From: Ancylobacter polymorphus
GTDB lineage: Bacteria > Pseudomonadota > Alphaproteobacteria > Rhizobiales > Xanthobacteraceae
DNA: 64,000 nt
Reading direction: 5' to 3'
Assembly: GCF_022836935.1 (NCBI RefSeq)
Contig: NZ_CP083239.1
Location: 248,001 to 312,000 of the forward strand
Below are positions 16,074 to 24,606 of this stretch, in pieces. How positions within the stretch are numbered: the stretch's first letter is position 1; the number at the start of each line of letters is the position of its first letter. Position numbers and translations under genes: made by a program. The notes under the pieces were generated by a model. The model did no database searches. It was not told where the DNA came from and worked only from the letters and a program-made list of their open reading frames with translations.

Positions 16074-17189
16074 ATGAGGATGACAGCCCGTATCGGGCTG
16101 GCGGCGCTGTGCGCGCTCGCCGGTGCCGTGACCCCCGCCATGGCCCAGGAAAAGCAGAAGGTTTTCCTGTCCATGAGCTATATCGGCAATGACTGGCAGG
16201 CCGAGGCCGCCAACATGGTCAAGGCCATGGCCGCCTCGAAGACGCTGCGCGACAAGATCGACCTCGAAGTGCAGGTCGCCGGCCCCAATGCCCAGCGCCA
16301 GATCCAGCAGATCAACGCCATGGTGCAGGCCGGCGCCAAGGCGATCGTGGTCTACCCGATCTCCCCCACCGCGCTGAACCAGGTGGTGAAGAGCGCCTGC
16401 GCCAAGGGCGTGAAGATCGTCGCCTATGACTCCGTGATCACCGAGCCCTGCGCCTACAACGTCACCATCGACCAGGCGGAAGCCGGCCGGCGCACGGCGG
16501 AATGGCTGGTGGAAAAGCTGGGCGGCAAGGGCAATATCGTCCTCGTCACCGGCGTGCCCGGCACCTCGGTGGATAGCGGGCGCACCAATGCGGCGAAGGA
16601 AGTCTTCGCCAAGCATCCCGGCATCAAGATCGTCGGCGAGGCGGTCGGGCTGTGGAGCCAGGCCGTGGCGCGCACCGAGCTTTCCAAGCTGCTCGCCACC
16701 CGCAACTGGAACGACATTGACGGCCTGTGGATGCAGGTCGGCTGCTACACCGCCAATGCGATGCAGCTGGAAGCCGGCCGCACGGCCGAGCAGCTCAAGC
16801 CCTGCGCGGGCGAAGGCTCCAATGGCGGGCGCATCCAGATGCTGAAGGCCGGCGCCGAGGTGGAGGGTGCCGACGGCGCCTACAAGCCGCTCGGCGCGCC
16901 GCGCATCTCCTACGCCTCCCCGCCCTATTCCGGCGCCTATGCGCTGAAGCTGGCGGCGGAACTGCTCGACGGCAAGGAGGTGCCGCACAACGTCACCCTG
17001 CCGCTGCCGATCGTCACCAATGAGACGGTCAAGCTCTGCGAGACCGGCAGCTGGGACGAGATGAAGGCCGGCTGCAACGTGTTCAAGCCGTCCATCATCC
17101 CCAATCCCGGCTGGTTCGCCTCGATCTTCTCCGAGAAGACGCCGGAAGTCGGCCTGAACGCTGCCCTCGTCGGCCAGCCCGAGAACTGA
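16074..17189 (+). CDS. Periplasmic sugar-binding protein of an ABC transporter
   Basis: 371 residues from ATG 16074, six bases after GGGAGGA. Signal peptide ends at TPAMA. Type I periplasmic-binding fold of the ribose/xylose group: VFLSMSYIGNDWQAEAANM, AIVVYPISPTALNQVV, VKIVAYDSVITEP and VTGVPGTSVDSGRTNAA. Six Cys residues in the mature protein are more than usual for the family. First gene of an apparent operon with an ATPase, double permease and four catabolic enzymes, so the ligand is probably the cluster's substrate: a sugar acid, polyol or hydroxylated acid. A paralogue is encoded at 188-1240. Confidence 0.9.
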   Translation: MRMTARIGLAALCALAGAVTPAMAQEKQKVFLSMSYIGNDWQAEAANMVKAMAASKTLRDKIDLEVQVAGPNAQRQIQQINAMVQAGAKAIVVYPISPTALNQVVKSACAKGVKIVAYDSVITEPCAYNVTIDQAEAGRRTAEWLVEKLGGKGNIVLVTGVPGTSVDSGRTNAAKEVFAKHPGIKIVGEAVGLWSQAVARTELSKLLATRNWNDIDGLWMQVGCYTANAMQLEAGRTAEQLKPCAGEGSNGGRIQMLKAGAEVEGADGAYKPLGAPRISYASPPYSGAYALKLAAELLDGKEVPHNVTLPLPIVTNETVKLCETGSWDEMKAGCNVFKPSIIPNPGWFASIFSEKTPEVGLNAALVGQPEN

Positions 17190-17203
17190 GACCCGTACCC
17201 GGC

Positions 17204-17228
17204 GGAGCGCGCCCTGCCGGCGCGCTCC
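17204..17228 (+). other. Strong hairpin after the binding-protein gene
   Basis: GGAGCGCGCC (17204-17213) and GGCGCGCTCC (17219-17228) form a perfect 10-bp stem with a 5-base loop, 15 bases after the binding-protein stop. Such hairpins often protect the upstream message so that the binding protein is made in excess over the ATPase and permease. No U-run follows. Confidence 0.65.
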
Positions 17229-17295
17229 CTTGCGGGCCGCTCCCGGCGTCGGCGGCTGCCGGCGCCCCCTCTCGCGCGCCAACGGAGAGATGGCC

Positions 17296-18846
17296 ATGTC
17301 CCCTCAAGAGACCCCGCCCGCCGTCGCGCTCGCCGGCGTGTCGAAGGCGTTCGGCGCGACCCGGGCGGTCAGCGATGTCAGCTTCACGGTCCGCGCTGGC
17401 ACGGTGCACGCCCTGCTCGGCGAGAACGGCGCGGGCAAATCCACCACGATGAAGCTGCTCTCCGGCCTCATCGAGCCCGATGAGGGCACCATTGCCATTG
17501 ACGGGCGGGAGGTGCGGCTGCGGTCCCCGCGCGACGCCCACCATGCCGGCATCCGCACCGCCTTTCAGGAACTCACCCTGGTGCGCGACCTCAGCGTGCT
17601 CGACAGCATGCTGATCCCCGCCGCGCCGGTGAGCCTTTTCGGCACGCTGCGACGCAGGCAGGTCGCCGAGAACGTCGCCGCGCATTTCGCCCGGCTGGGC
17701 CTTGCGGTGGACCTCCACGCTGAGGTCGGGCGGCTCGACCTTGCCCTGCGCCAGAAGATCGAGATCGCCCGCGCCCTCTACCGCCAGCCGCGCCTGCTGC
17801 TGCTCGACGAGCCGACTTCGGCGCTGGCGGGGAGCGATGTCGAATGGCTCGGCACGCTGATCGCCGACGCCAAGGCGCGCGGCATCACGGTTCTGTTCAT
17901 CTCCCACCGCATGCCGGAAGTGCGCGCCTTCTGCGACGACATGACCGTGCTGCGCAACGGCAAGCGGGTGGCGAGCGGCGCGGTGGCCGATTTCACCGAC
18001 GCGCAAGTGGTGGAAATGATCATCGGCCGTTCGCTCGACCAGACCTTTCCCCCGCGCCGCGCCGTGCCGGTGGCCGACCGCCCTGCCCCGGTGCTGGAGA
18101 CGCGGGGCCTCACCGCCGGCGCCAAGCTCAGCGATGTCGACCTGGTGCTGCGGCCGGGCGAGATTCTCGGCGTCGCCGGGCTGCAAGGCATGGGCCAGAA
18201 GGAGCTGTTCTCCGCCTGTTTCGGCGCGCTGCCGATCCGGCGCGGCGAACTCCTAGTCGATGGGCGTCCGGTGCATCTCTCCAGCCCGGCGGACGCGCTG
18301 CACCCCTCGCTGCGCATCGGCTTCGTGCCGGAGGACCGCAAGACGGAAGGGCTATTCCTCAATCTCGACGGCACCACCAATGCCAGCCTGCCGGTGATCG
18401 ACAACTTCTGCCGCCACGGCCTGATCGACCGCGCCGCCGAGCGCGCCGCCACCGACCGTGTGTTCGCCGCGGTGGATGTCGCGACGGTTGCCGCTTTCAA
18501 GGCCGCCGGCGCCTTCTCCGGCGGCAACCAGCAGAAGATCGCCTTCGCCAAATGGCTGGTGGCGCAGAGCCGCATCCTGCTGCTGTTTGACCCCACGCGC
18601 GGGATCGATGTCGGCACCAAGCACCAGCTTTACGAACTGATCCGCGCCTTTGCCGATGCCGGCGGGGCCGTGCTGTTCCATTCCACCGAAATCCCCGAGC
18701 TCGTCCATCTCAGCGACCGCGCCATCGTCCTCTATGAGGGCCGCGTCACGGCGCGGCTGGAACTCGACGCGCTGGACGAGCGGACGGTCATGCGCGCCGT
18801 GCTCGGCCATGGCGCCACCCGTCTCACCGACGGAGCCGCCGCATGA
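17296..18846 (+). CDS. Sugar ABC transporter ATPase with two nucleotide-binding domains (RbsA/MglA type)
   Basis: 516 residues. ATG 17296 is favoured over the ATG at 17290 by spacing from GGAGAG. First ATPase domain: Walker A LLGENGAGKSTT, LDLALRQKIEIARAL in the signature position (a weak signature, lacking SGG) and Walker B LLLLDEPTSAL with a switch His in FISHR. Second domain: the degenerate Walker A region GLQGMGQKELFSACF usual for this family, a good signature SGGNQQKIAFAKW and a Walker B ending in Asp-Pro (LLLFDPTRGIDVG). It powers the double permease encoded next, with which it overlaps as ATGA. Confidence 0.93.
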   Translation: MSPQETPPAVALAGVSKAFGATRAVSDVSFTVRAGTVHALLGENGAGKSTTMKLLSGLIEPDEGTIAIDGREVRLRSPRDAHHAGIRTAFQELTLVRDLSVLDSMLIPAAPVSLFGTLRRRQVAENVAAHFARLGLAVDLHAEVGRLDLALRQKIEIARALYRQPRLLLLDEPTSALAGSDVEWLGTLIADAKARGITVLFISHRMPEVRAFCDDMTVLRNGKRVASGAVADFTDAQVVEMIIGRSLDQTFPPRRAVPVADRPAPVLETRGLTAGAKLSDVDLVLRPGEILGVAGLQGMGQKELFSACFGALPIRRGELLVDGRPVHLSSPADALHPSLRIGFVPEDRKTEGLFLNLDGTTNASLPVIDNFCRHGLIDRAAERAATDRVFAAVDVATVAAFKAAGAFSGGNQQKIAFAKWLVAQSRILLLFDPTRGIDVGTKHQLYELIRAFADAGGAVLFHSTEIPELVHLSDRAIVLYEGRVTARLELDALDERTVMRAVLGHGATRLTDGAAA

Positions 18847-20951
18847 GCCTCGACCTCGCCACCCCCGTCACCTCCGCCGCCCCGCGTGCCCGATCGCGTG
18901 CATCGGCCCGCGCACCGTCCGCCCCGCGCCGCTGGCTCGGGCGCAACCGCGCGCCGCTGGTGGCGCTCGCGGTGTTTCTCGGCCTGTTCCTGCTGGTCGA
19001 TGCGCTCAGCCCCGGCCCGCTCGCCTATTTCGATGTGTCGTTCCAGATTTCCGGCGCGACACCGCTGGCGCTGGCGGCGATGGGGCAGACGCTGGTGGTG
19101 CTCTCCGGCGGCTTCGATCTCTCCGCCGGCGCTGTCATCTCGCTGGTCAATGCGGTGCTGGCGCGCTCCATGGACCCGGCCGCCACTGAGGCCTCCGTGT
19201 TGGTGTGGACGCTGGCCGGAATCGGCATCGGCATGATGGTCGGCGCCGTCAACGGCTTCTTCGTCGCCGTGGTCCGCCTGCAGCCCATCGTGGTGACGCT
19301 CTCGACCATGTTCATCGTCCAGGGCGTGACGCTGCTGGTTATGGACCAGCCGGGCGGCTTCATTTCGCCCGCGCTCGGCAGCTTCTACATGGGCGACGCG
19401 GTGGAAGGGCTGGTGCCGATGGCGCTGGTGCTGCTCGGCCTCGCCGCCTTGTTCTGGACCTGGCTGCGCAAGACCGGCTTCGGCGTCGCGCTCTATGCGG
19501 TGGGCAGCGATCCAGCTTCGGCCATGGCCACCGGCATCCGCCTCACCCTGGTGCGCTTTGCGACCTATGTGCTGGCGGGCGGGTTCTACGGCCTGTCCGG
19601 CGTGTTCGTCAGCGCCCAGACCGGCTCGGGCGACCCGCTGGTCGGTAATTCGCTGCTGCTGTCCATGTTCGCGGCGGTGGTGATCGGCGGCACGCGGCTC
19701 GGCGGCGGCAAGGGCGGGCTGGTCGGCACCATTTTCGGCGCGCTGGTGCTGATGGTGGTGGTCAACATCCTGCTGGTGCTGAACGTTTCCGCCTATTTCG
19801 CCACCATCGCCGAAGGCGGCGTGCTGCTCGCCGCGGTGCTGATCGGCTCACTGAGCCGCGATTCCGTGCTCAGCGACCAGTTACGGCGGCTGGGCGGGGC
19901 GATCGCGGCGCGGCGCGCCGGCACGCATGTGAGCCAGCGCCCCGCCGGAGACCGGCGCCTCGCCTTCGTCACCGGTGCGGCGACGCCGGCACGCAGCGTG
20001 GCGCCGAGCTTCCTGCAGCGCCATGGCCGCGAGCTGCGCTTCGCCCTGCCGGCCTATGTGTGCCTCGTGCTGGTGCTGATCGCGACGCAGTTCGTGCTCG
20101 GCAACACGCTGGCCAATTGGGGGTTCTGGAATGCGCTTCTGGTGCTTTCCACTTTCCTCGTCATCCTCGCGCTGGGCCAGGGCGCGGTGATCCTCACCGG
20201 CGGGCTCGACCTTTCCGTGCCCTGGACCATCGGCCTTTCCGGCATCCTGCTCGCCGGGCTGGTGCAGGGCTCGGACGCCGCCCTGCTCTACGCCCTGCCG
20301 GCGGTGTTCGCCGTCGCGGCGCTGATCGGCCTGCTGAACGGGCTTGGCGTGGTGGCGCTCGGCCTCTCGCCCATCGTGGTGACGCTAGCGGCGAACGGCA
20401 TTCTGCAGGGACTCGCCCTGCTCTATTCCGGCGGCACGCCGGCGGGCTTCGCCTCGCCCGCTTTGCGCTGGCTGATGACCGGCAAGATCGCCGGCATCAC
20501 CCCCGTGCTCGTGCTTCTGGCGCTGTTCGTCGTCGGCGGCACGCTGCTGCTCGGCCGCACCGCCTTCGGCCGGCGGGTCTATGCCATCGGCAATTCAATG
20601 GAGGCGGCGCGGCTGGCCGGCGTGCGCACCGGGCGGGTGGTGATCGGCGTCTATGTGCTCTCGGCACTGTGCGCGGCGCTGGTCGGCATCCTGCTCACCG
20701 GCTTTTCCGGCCAGGCGAGCCTCGGCATGGGCGACGACTATCTGCTGCCCTCCATCGCCATCGTGGTGGTGGGCGGCGCCCTCATCACCGGTGGGCGCGG
20801 GCATTTCCTCGGCATGGTCGGCGGCGCGCTGCTGCTGACCGCGCTGCAGACGCTGCTGGCCGGCACGACGCTTCCCTATGCCTTCCGCGCCATCCTGTTC
20901 GGCGGCGTTGTGCTCGCCGCCGTGATCGCCCTTCGCGAAAAGAGGAACTGA
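18843..20951 (+). CDS. Sugar ABC transporter permease, two RbsC-type domains fused in one chain
   Basis: 702 residues, about twice the normal 320-340 of RbsC-like permeases. Domain 1 (about 45-350) has the family signature LSGGFDLSAGAVISL and the EAA-like loop VGSDPASAMATGIR. Domain 2 (about 400-700) has LTGGLDLSVPWTIGLSG and IGNSMEAARLAGVRTG. The two halves are joined by a hydrophilic Arg-rich linker (about residues 350-390). A single polypeptide would supply both transmembrane halves as a fixed heterodimer, which matches the tandem ATPase gene. The gene overlaps the upstream ATPase by 4 bases. Confidence 0.93.
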   Translation: MSLDLATPVTSAAPRARSRASARAPSAPRRWLGRNRAPLVALAVFLGLFLLVDALSPGPLAYFDVSFQISGATPLALAAMGQTLVVLSGGFDLSAGAVISLVNAVLARSMDPAATEASVLVWTLAGIGIGMMVGAVNGFFVAVVRLQPIVVTLSTMFIVQGVTLLVMDQPGGFISPALGSFYMGDAVEGLVPMALVLLGLAALFWTWLRKTGFGVALYAVGSDPASAMATGIRLTLVRFATYVLAGGFYGLSGVFVSAQTGSGDPLVGNSLLLSMFAAVVIGGTRLGGGKGGLVGTIFGALVLMVVVNILLVLNVSAYFATIAEGGVLLAAVLIGSLSRDSVLSDQLRRLGGAIAARRAGTHVSQRPAGDRRLAFVTGAATPARSVAPSFLQRHGRELRFALPAYVCLVLVLIATQFVLGNTLANWGFWNALLVLSTFLVILALGQGAVILTGGLDLSVPWTIGLSGILLAGLVQGSDAALLYALPAVFAVAALIGLLNGLGVVALGLSPIVVTLAANGILQGLALLYSGGTPAGFASPALRWLMTGKIAGITPVLVLLALFVVGGTLLLGRTAFGRRVYAIGNSMEAARLAGVRTGRVVIGVYVLSALCAALVGILLTGFSGQASLGMGDDYLLPSIAIVVVGGALITGGRGHFLGMVGGALLLTALQTLLAGTTLPYAFRAILFGGVVLAAVIALREKRN

Positions 20952-20954
20952 CCC

Positions 20955-21743
20955 ATGTCCCCCACATCTTTTGCCGGCGGCCTCGAAGGGCAGCGCGTGG
21001 TCGTCACCGCCGGCGCCGGCGGCATCGGCCTCGCCATCGCCCGGCTGCTGCACGCGCAGGGCTGCCGCCTCGCTCTGTGCGACGTGGCCGACGACGCGCT
21101 CGCCGCTGCCGCATCCGAACTGCCGGGCACCACGGTGATGAAGGCCGACGTGTCGGATGAGGGGCAGGTGGAGGCGTTCTTCGCCAACGCCCTCGGCGCG
21201 CTGGGCGGGCTCGACGCGCTGATCAACAATGCCGGCATCGCCGGCCCGACCGGCGCGGTGGAAGACATCGTCCCGGCGGAATGGCGGCGCTGCCTCGATA
21301 TCGGCCTCACCGGCCAGTTCCTCTGCGCCCGGCAGGCGGTGCCGCACATCAAGCGGGCGGGCGGCGGCGCGGTGATCAACATGTCCTCGGCAGCGGGCCG
21401 CCACGGCTATGCCTACCGCACGCCTTACGCGGCGGCGAAGTGGGGGGTGATCGGCCTCACCCAGTCGCTCGCCAAGGAGCTGGGGCCGCACAATATCCGC
21501 GTCAACGCCATCCTGCCCGGCATCGTCGCCGGCCCGCGCATGGAAGGGGTGATCCGCGACCGCGCCGCGCAGGTGGGTGCGAGCTATGAGGACATGGAGG
21601 CGCGCTATCTCGACAAGATCTCGCTGCGCCGCATGGTGACGATGGAGGATGTGGCGTCCTCGGTCGCCTTCCTGCTCTCGGATGCCGGCCGCAACCTCTC
21701 GGCCATGTCGTTCAATGTCGACGGCAATGTGGAGACGTTGTGA
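20955..21743 (+). CDS. Short-chain dehydrogenase/reductase (SDR)
   Basis: 262 residues. Classical SDR motifs: VVVTAGAGGIGLAIA (nucleotide-binding Gly motif, with TAGAGG instead of TGxxxG), ALINNAGIAG (NNAG), catalytic Ser in INMSSAAGRHGYAYRTPYAAAKWG with Tyr-x3-Lys, and LPGIVAGPRM. NAD preference is suggested by Asp at the end of the second strand (LALCDVADD). It likely oxidises a hydroxyl group of the imported compound before the 3-hydroxyacid dehydrogenase and the C-C cleaving enzyme. SD GAGGAA precedes the ATG, 3 bases after the permease stop. Confidence 0.9.
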   Translation: MSPTSFAGGLEGQRVVVTAGAGGIGLAIARLLHAQGCRLALCDVADDALAAAASELPGTTVMKADVSDEGQVEAFFANALGALGGLDALINNAGIAGPTGAVEDIVPAEWRRCLDIGLTGQFLCARQAVPHIKRAGGGAVINMSSAAGRHGYAYRTPYAAAKWGVIGLTQSLAKELGPHNIRVNAILPGIVAGPRMEGVIRDRAAQVGASYEDMEARYLDKISLRRMVTMEDVASSVAFLLSDAGRNLSAMSFNVDGNVETL

Positions 21744-22699
21744 TGGGTGCCCCCTCGCGCGTCGCCATTGTCGGGGCCGGGCTGATCGGGCGCGCCTTCG
21801 CCATCACCTTCGCCCGCGCCGGGCATGAGGTGCGGCTGTGGGACCCGGCGCCGGACGCCGCAGCGGCGGCGCTGGATTATGTGCGCTCGGTGGGCGAGGA
21901 CCTCGCGCGCAACGACCTGCTGAACGGGCGGAGCGTGGACGACATCGTCGGCGCGCTCAGGCCCTTCGCCACGCTGGCCGAGGCGCTCGACGGCGCCATC
22001 TGGGTGCAGGAATGCGGGCCGGAGACGATCGAGGTCAAGCGCGCCAGCTTCGCCGAGATCGACCGGCTGGCACCCGCCGACGCGGTGCTGGCCTCGTCGA
22101 GTTCGGCGCTGCTGCCCTCGGCCATTTTCGAGGCCGTGCCCGGCCGGGCGCGCGGGGTCGTCGCCCACCCGATCAACCCTCCCTATCTGGTGCCGGCGGT
22201 GGAAGTCGTGCCCTCGCGCTGGACCGAACCGGCGGTGCTGGACCGCGCCGTCGCCTTCCTCGCCGCCGCCGGCCAGGTGCCGCTGCGGATGGAGAAGGAG
22301 ATCGACGGTTTCATCATGAACCGCATGCAGGGCGCGCTGATGGAAGAGGCGTTCCGCCTCGTCGCCGGCGGTTATGCCAGCGCCGCCGATGTCGATCGCG
22401 GCATCGCCGACGGTCTCGCCCTGCGCTGGAGCTTCATCGGCCCGTTCGAGACCATCGACCTCAACGCGCCCGGCGGCATCGCCGACTACATCGCCCGCTA
22501 CCAGCCCATGTATGCCGGCCTGTCCCAGGGCATGCGCGAGCGGGTGGACTGGGCCGCCGTGGCAGCCGGCGGGGTCGAGGCCGAGCGCCGCGCCGCGGTG
22601 CCCGCCGCGCAGCTTCCCGCCCGCCAGCGCTGGCGCGACCGCCGGCTAATGGCGCTCATCGCGCAGAAGCGGCGGGCCGACCGCGACATCGGCCGCTGA
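21743..22699 (+). CDS. 3-hydroxyacyl-CoA dehydrogenase-family oxidoreductase (L-gulonate/3-hydroxy acid dehydrogenase-like)
   Basis: 318 residues from ATG 21743, sharing one base with the SDR stop (TGATG). Rossmann motif VAIVGAGLIGRAFAITFARAGHEVRLWD with an NAD-selecting Asp, ASSSSALLPS and VVAHPINPPYLVPAVEVVP with the catalytic His, then a helical C-terminal domain (DGFIMNRMQGALMEEAFRLV). Size and motifs match the lambda-crystallin/L-gulonate 3-dehydrogenase and L-carnitine dehydrogenase branch, which act on free acids rather than CoA thioesters. Placed directly before a beta-keto acid cleavage enzyme, it most likely makes the 3-keto acid that enzyme consumes. Confidence 0.88.
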   Translation: MGAPSRVAIVGAGLIGRAFAITFARAGHEVRLWDPAPDAAAAALDYVRSVGEDLARNDLLNGRSVDDIVGALRPFATLAEALDGAIWVQECGPETIEVKRASFAEIDRLAPADAVLASSSSALLPSAIFEAVPGRARGVVAHPINPPYLVPAVEVVPSRWTEPAVLDRAVAFLAAAGQVPLRMEKEIDGFIMNRMQGALMEEAFRLVAGGYASAADVDRGIADGLALRWSFIGPFETIDLNAPGGIADYIARYQPMYAGLSQGMRERVDWAAVAAGGVEAERRAAVPAAQLPARQRWRDRRLMALIAQKRRADRDIGR

Positions 22700-22723
22700 C
22701 CTCTCACCTCAGGAACTGATCCC

Positions 22724-23680
22724 ATGTCCACCGCCTCCACCGCCCGCCCCGTTCCCACCGGCAAGGTCATCATCACCTGCGCCTGCACCGGGGCGATCCA
22801 CACGCCGACCATGTCGCCTTATCTGCCGATCACGCCGGAACAGATCACCGCCGACGCCATCGGCGCGGCGGAAGCCGGCGCCGCCATCCTGCACCTGCAC
22901 GCCCGCAACCCGGAGAACGGCCGGCCGGACCAGACGCCGGAAGCCTTCGCCCGCTTCCTGCCGCAGGTGAAGCAGGGCACCAATGCGGTGATCAACATCA
23001 CCTCCGGCGGCAGCCCCTACATGAAGGTGGAGGAGCGCGTGCTGCCCGCCGCGACCTTCAAGCCGGAGGTCGCCTCGCTGAATATGGGCTCGATCAATTT
23101 CGGCCTCTACCACCTCGTGCAGAAGTACGACAGCTTCAAGTTCGACTGGGAAAAGCCGCATCTCGAAGCCACGAAGGACCTCGTTTTCCGTAACTCCTTC
23201 AAGGACATCGAGTACATACTCGACACCTGCTACGGCAATGGCACGCGCTTCGAGTTCGAGTGCTACGACATCGCCCATCTCTACAACCTCGCCCATTTCG
23301 CCGATCGCGGCCTCGTCAAGGCGCCGTTCTTCGTCCAGTCGGTGTTCGGTCTGCTGGGCGGCATCGGCACGCATCCGGAAGACGTGATGCACATGAAGCG
23401 CACCGCCGACCGTCTGTTCGGCGCGGATTACCGCTGGTCGGTGCTGGGCGCGGGGGCGAGCCAGCTGCGCATCGCCACCCAGTCGGCGGCGATGGGCGGC
23501 AATATCCGCGTCGGGCTGGAGGATTCGCTGTGGGCCGGCAAGGGCAAGCTCGCCACGTCCAGCGCCGATCAGGTGCGGATGGCGCGGAAGGTGATCGAGG
23601 GCCTGGGGCTTGAGGTCGCGACCCCGGACGACGCCCGCGCCCTGCTGCAGCTCAAGGGCGGCGACCAGGTGAATTTCTGA
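22724..23680 (+). CDS. Beta-keto acid cleavage enzyme (BKACE, DUF849 family)
   Basis: 318 residues. TIM-barrel BKACE signatures: VIITCACTGAIHTPTMSPYLPITP, AAILHLHARNPENGRPDQ with the zinc-binding HLH, INITSGGSPYM, and the C-terminal GAGASQLRIATQSAAMGGNIRVGLEDSL region (shown in part). Known members condense a beta-keto acid with acetyl-CoA to give acetoacetate and a new CoA ester (for example 3-keto-5-aminohexanoate in lysine fermentation, or dehydrocarnitine). The neighbour at 21743 would supply the keto acid. Substrate not predictable beyond that. SD AGGA lies 8 bases upstream. Confidence 0.92.
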   Translation: MSTASTARPVPTGKVIITCACTGAIHTPTMSPYLPITPEQITADAIGAAEAGAAILHLHARNPENGRPDQTPEAFARFLPQVKQGTNAVINITSGGSPYMKVEERVLPAATFKPEVASLNMGSINFGLYHLVQKYDSFKFDWEKPHLEATKDLVFRNSFKDIEYILDTCYGNGTRFEFECYDIAHLYNLAHFADRGLVKAPFFVQSVFGLLGGIGTHPEDVMHMKRTADRLFGADYRWSVLGAGASQLRIATQSAAMGGNIRVGLEDSLWAGKGKLATSSADQVRMARKVIEGLGLEVATPDDARALLQLKGGDQVNF

Positions 23681-23709
23681 CCCCACGCCAACGACAATGG
23701 GAGGAAGCG

Positions 23710-24588
23710 ATGCGGATCGAGGTTCTCATCGACGTGAAGACCACGCTGGGCGAGGGGCCGCTGTGGGACGCCGAGCAGGAACGCCTCTATTTCATCGACA
23801 GCTTCGACGGCCGTGTGTTTCGCACCACGGCCGACGGGCGCGAGGTGCGGGCCTGGGACGTGCCGGCCAAGATCGGCTCCATGGCGCTGCGCAAGGACGG
23901 CCAGGGCGCCATCGTCTCGCTGCAGACCGGGTTCCACGCGCTCGATTTCCGCTCCGGCGACTGCGATCTGATCGTCGATCCCGAGAGCGACAAGCCCACC
24001 ACCCGGATCAATGACGGCAAGGTGGACCGGCGCGGGCGCTTCTTCGCCGGCTCCATGGACACGATGGAAGAAGGCCCGCATGGCGCGCTCTACCGGCTCG
24101 ACCCGGATTTCACCCTGACCACGGTCGATCGCGGCATCATCTGCTCCAATGGCCCGTGCTTCAGCCCGGACGACAGGACCTTCTATTTCGCCGACACCTG
24201 GACCGGCGAGATCTGGGCCTATGATTACGACATCGACACCGGCACCGCCTCCAACCGGCGGACCTTCACCAAGGTCGACACCTCCAGGGGTGGTGCAGCG
24301 GACGGCTCCACCGTCGACGCCGAGGGCTTCCTGTGGAACGCGCTGGTCTATGACGGGCGGCTGGTGCGTTACGCGCCGGACGGCAGCGTCGACCGCATCA
24401 TCGACATGCCGGTGAAGAAGATCACCAGCGTGATGTTCGGCGGGCCGAAGCTTGACGTGCTCTACGTCACCTCCATGGCCAAGCCGCCGCTGCCGCGCTT
24501 TCCCGGCGACGGGGCGCTGCGCGGCAGCCTGTTCGCGATCTACGATCTCGGCATAACCGGGGTGCCCGAGCCGCGCTTCGGCGCCTAG
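23710..24588 (+). CDS. SMP-30/gluconolactonase-family lactonase
   Basis: 292 residues, six-bladed propeller of the SGL/LRE family: LGEGPLWDAEQERLYFIDSF with the metal-binding Glu, TRINDGKVDRRGRFFAGSMD with the second ligand, ICSNGPCFSPDDRTFYFADTW and GAADGSTVDAEGFLWNAL with the ligand Asp. It would open a sugar-acid lactone to the free acid. Its presence argues that the cluster's substrate is a sugar or polyol that passes through a lactone before dehydrogenation. GGGAGGAAG precedes the ATG. Last gene of the cluster, tail to tail with the reductase-like gene. Confidence 0.9.
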   Translation: MRIEVLIDVKTTLGEGPLWDAEQERLYFIDSFDGRVFRTTADGREVRAWDVPAKIGSMALRKDGQGAIVSLQTGFHALDFRSGDCDLIVDPESDKPTTRINDGKVDRRGRFFAGSMDTMEEGPHGALYRLDPDFTLTTVDRGIICSNGPCFSPDDRTFYFADTWTGEIWAYDYDIDTGTASNRRTFTKVDTSRGGAADGSTVDAEGFLWNALVYDGRLVRYAPDGSVDRIIDMPVKKITSVMFGGPKLDVLYVTSMAKPPLPRFPGDGALRGSLFAIYDLGITGVPEPRFGA

Positions 24589-24606
24589 CAGGGGTCTGGG
24601 CGCGCG

